Both the position numbers and the translations under genes were made by a program. A stretch of 19,008 bases of DNA from Zancudomyces culisetae (taxonomy: Eukaryota > Kickxellomycota > Harpellomycetes > Harpellales > Legeriomycetaceae): the NCBI GenBank assembly GCA_001969505.1, contig LSSK01000676.1, positions 1 to 19,008 on the forward strand, read 5' to 3'. Positions within the stretch are counted from its first letter, which is position 1; the number at the start of each line of letters is the position of its first letter. The notes under the pieces are model-generated. The model was not told the DNA's origin. It saw only the letters and a program-made list of their open reading frames with translations, and did no database searches. This document shows positions 17,180-19,008 of the stretch, piece after piece.

Positions 17180-18233
17180 TCACAAATGCATTTGATCTTT
17201 ATATTTGTAATAAAGCTCACCCACATCCTCAAGTCCGATAAACTCCCAACCGTCCTCTTTGATGTGGTACAATCTTACATACCCACCTGAAAATGCATCG
17301 CGGTAAGTGGCTTGAAATATTGCTCTTCGCCCAAGTTCTATTGCATCAGCAGTTTCGAGATCATACTTATAACCAGTATCCAATACACTGTAAGCAAAAG
17401 TCCCACCAGAGCCTACGGCAAACAGATCACCCTTTACTCTTTGGCCCTCGCTATCCACATAATATATTGCAGGTCCCTTTTTATCCCAACCGCAAACCAT
17501 TGTTCCCATTGATAGACCCATTCCTTTATAGTAGTATACCATATTGGAAAGAAGCTTCGAAGCAGCAGCAACGGAGATTCTTTCTTTGTTTGCTAGTTCA
17601 TGCAGCCGGCATCTGCGACCTAGTTCTCTTTCCCAGTAAGAGCAATCTGCTGCACCTCCCGCCATCGTTCCCAAAAGATATGGGTTTATTTCTATCACCT
17701 TCTTGACAGTCTGCGAGGCTATTTTGTGTGTATTTTTTATGTTAGTATGTCTAGATGGATTAGCAACAACGCTGCGTTTAAAAATCGTTAAAAAAATCTG
17801 ACAAGTACCTATAACATTTCCCGAGGTGGCTCTAGAGTCTGTAGCCACTATGATTCCGTTTTTAAATTTAAATGATAATGTTGTGGTGCCATGTGCTAGT
17901 TTAATGATGCTATCCTTTTGTGATTTTACATCAATATATTTCGTGGCGAATCCTGAAGGCTATTTGACGTTTAGTACCAAGTTAAGCTCAGAAAGATTAT
18001 GAAGAGCTAGGATATTTTTTTAATCAATCATATATCCAAAATGAAGGTTCATTTTTGATTTATTCTGTCAACATGAATTATTTATTTGTTTCAAGTACCT
18101 GTAGCACGGGCGCGAAATCAAAATCCTTGTCCAGAGTCTTTTTGACCATATCATTGTTTCCATACTCTTCGTCAACAGCCGTAAACCCCTGCGAGTTGTT
18201 GTCAATATGTGCCAATATTTTGTTGATGCTCAT
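17180..18233 (-). CDS. PRE2: 20S proteasome subunit beta-5 (PRE2/PSMB5), chymotrypsin-like, three exons, 274 aa
   Basis: The exons are 18099-18233, 17809-17959 and 17180-17718; joined they give 825 nt, ending in TGA. The first ATG (AAG before it) has no upstream in-frame ATG, and an in-frame TGA lies about 70 nt before it. A 69-residue propeptide ends at HG before Thr70, the mature N-terminal nucleophile ([11 protein letters not shown]). In mature numbering Asp17 (TDSRATSGN), Lys33 (QTVKK), Met45, Ala49, Asp166 and Ser169 (DAFSGG) are all in place. Other conserved blocks are [42 protein letters not shown] and VGSGGTFAY. The enzyme cleaves after hydrophobic residues inside the 20S core and self-processes its propeptide during assembly. 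Introns (139 and 90 nt) share the donor GTACTTG. A PACE-like site lies upstream. Confidence 0.97.
17719..17808 (-). other. Intron 2 of the proteasome beta-5 gene
   Basis: 90 nt, donor GTACTTG, acceptor AAATAG, splitting a codon after its first base. An exact TACTAAC branch site lies at 17741-17747, about 20-25 nt before the acceptor. Removal joins GNVI to ASQTVKK as in all relatives. Confidence 0.95.
17960..18098 (-). other. Intron 1 of the proteasome beta-5 gene
   Basis: 139 nt, donor GTACTTG, acceptor AAATAG, between codons. TACTAAA at 17970-17976 is the probable branch site (six of seven bases of TACTAAC), very close to the acceptor. Removal joins APVLQ to [11 protein letters not shown] within the propeptide. 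Confidence 0.9.
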
Positions 18234-18380
18234 CTTCACAAATGTTACAATGTTATTTTTATTTTCAACGTACCTAAATATTTGTTTTTCCGTTTTGGTT
18301 CACAAATTATTTATTAAGTGCGAATGAAGCAAGTGTAGCTTGTTTTTCAATTACGTACGCCTTTTTTTTTCATCACTCAT

Positions 18381-18389
18381 TTTGCCACA
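18381..18389 (-). promoter_or_regulatory. Possible PACE (Rpn4-type) element
   Basis: The minus strand reads TGTGGCAAA, eight of nine bases of the yeast proteasome-associated control element GGTGGCAAA, about 150 bp upstream of the proteasome beta-5 ATG and in the same orientation. Rpn4 is known from ascomycetes, so use in this organism is an inference. Confidence 0.35.
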
Positions 18390-18719
18390 AATTGAAATTT
18401 GTTGTTGCTTTTTGCTCGCTTTTAGGAGCATTAAAAAAATTCGATGAATAAGCAGAGTCAATACTGGAAATGGAACTAAATAAATTATCAATCAGCTATA
18501 TAAAATGTACAAGCATGGATGACAAAAAAATACTAGCATATGGCTCTATCGACATAGCAAGGTAGAAACTGCCACAATTTCTGATTTCAAAGCCGCACAT
18601 AAAAAACTCGGATAAATTTATGGCAGACTTCGATCATCCTTGTTTCCCTACTGAACGGGAAGATAGTGATATTGTTTTTATCACAACATTTGTCCATATG
18701 ATGTTGTTCATTGTGTATT

Positions 18720-18738
18720 TATATATATATATATATAT
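18720..18738. repeat. (TA)n dinucleotide run
   Basis: Nineteen bases of strictly alternating T and A, flanked by T-rich DNA. A simple repeat of easily melted DNA. Confidence 0.9.
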
Positions 18739-18925
18739 TTAGATAGTTAAGAGTCAAAATAGCCTTGGATAAAAAAGGTTTGGTGTAATTGCACACTCAC
18801 TATACCGCGACCCCCTCTACCTACCATCCGTCCTTTTTTTTGTTAAAAGTTATCAGTAAATGTAGTAGACTTTGGTACTTTCTCTTGAATCGTAATTTGT
18901 AAATACTGGTACATTTCTATACACA

Positions 18926-18953
18926 ACACACACACACACACATATATATATAT
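18926..18953. repeat. Joined (CA)n and (TA)n dinucleotide run
   Basis: Alternating A and C for 17 bases passes straight into alternating A and T. The whole run is alternating purine and pyrimidine, a common microsatellite form. Confidence 0.9.
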
Positions 18954-19008
18954 TAAATATATATCGTGGATACTACAAGTGTAAAATAATGCGTTTTATA
19001 AAATTAAT

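Larger units (their letters stand above)
18234..19008. other. Upstream region of the proteasome gene, to the window edge
   Basis: AT-rich, with no supported gene. It holds a PACE-like element at 18381-18389, a related motif at 18570-18577, an alternating TA run (18720-18738) and a CA/TA run near the right edge (18926-18953). Confidence 0.65.

Noticed and set aside
18055-18327. 90-codon plus-strand frame
   Set aside because: Antisense to exon 1 and intron 1 of the proteasome beta-5 gene, whose splicing is well supported.

Overview
The window looks like nuclear DNA of a fungus. It is AT-rich, with long A and T runs between genes. Two genes carry short spliceosomal introns (75-139 nt) with GT...AG ends and yeast-like branch sites, one an exact TACTAAC. 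TGA, TAA and TAG are all used as stops, and a CTG codon sits at a conserved leucine of the proteasome subunit, so the code is standard and not CTG-clade. The mix of genes suggests an early-diverging ('zygomycete-grade') fungus rather than a budding yeast: a Byr4/Bfa1-type mitotic-exit protein, a dienelactone hydrolase, a glutamine-rich MIR-domain protein and a secreted protein with a pacifastin-like domain. The lineage is an inference from gene content and intron style; no species can be named.

Layout from left to right. A long intronless WD40 protein (9-2966, minus) is followed by a 1.0 kb spacer holding a strong G-quadruplex motif. Next come a Byr4/Bfa1-like gene (4001-5389, minus) with an overlapping upstream ORF, then a 2.7 kb stretch with no supported gene. 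A three-exon dienelactone hydrolase gene (8091-9057, minus) follows. A 2.3 kb divergent spacer leads to the MIR-domain gene (11354-12448, plus), which has a clear TATA box and an A-rich leader. It lies tail-to-tail with a repeat-rich secreted protein gene (13241-15184, minus). A 2.0 kb spacer holds a 7-bp minisatellite and a second G-quadruplex motif. The three-exon gene for proteasome subunit beta-5 (17180-18233, minus) comes last, with a one-mismatch match to the Rpn4/PACE element upstream.

The six genes belong to unrelated processes: mitotic exit, proteolysis, small-molecule hydrolysis, a probable stress or membrane-associated MIR protein, the cell surface, and one unknown WD40 protein. 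They do not form a cluster or pathway. Several start codons differ from the longest open frame because those frames begin at TTG or GTG; I used the first ATG. I found no tRNA, rRNA, transposon, CRISPR array or virus-like gene. The most interesting items are the repeat-built secreted protein with a fungal pacifastin-like module, the architecture of the MIR protein, the uncharacterised C-terminal half of the WD40 protein, and the two G-quadruplex motifs. I see no convincing new multi-gene system.
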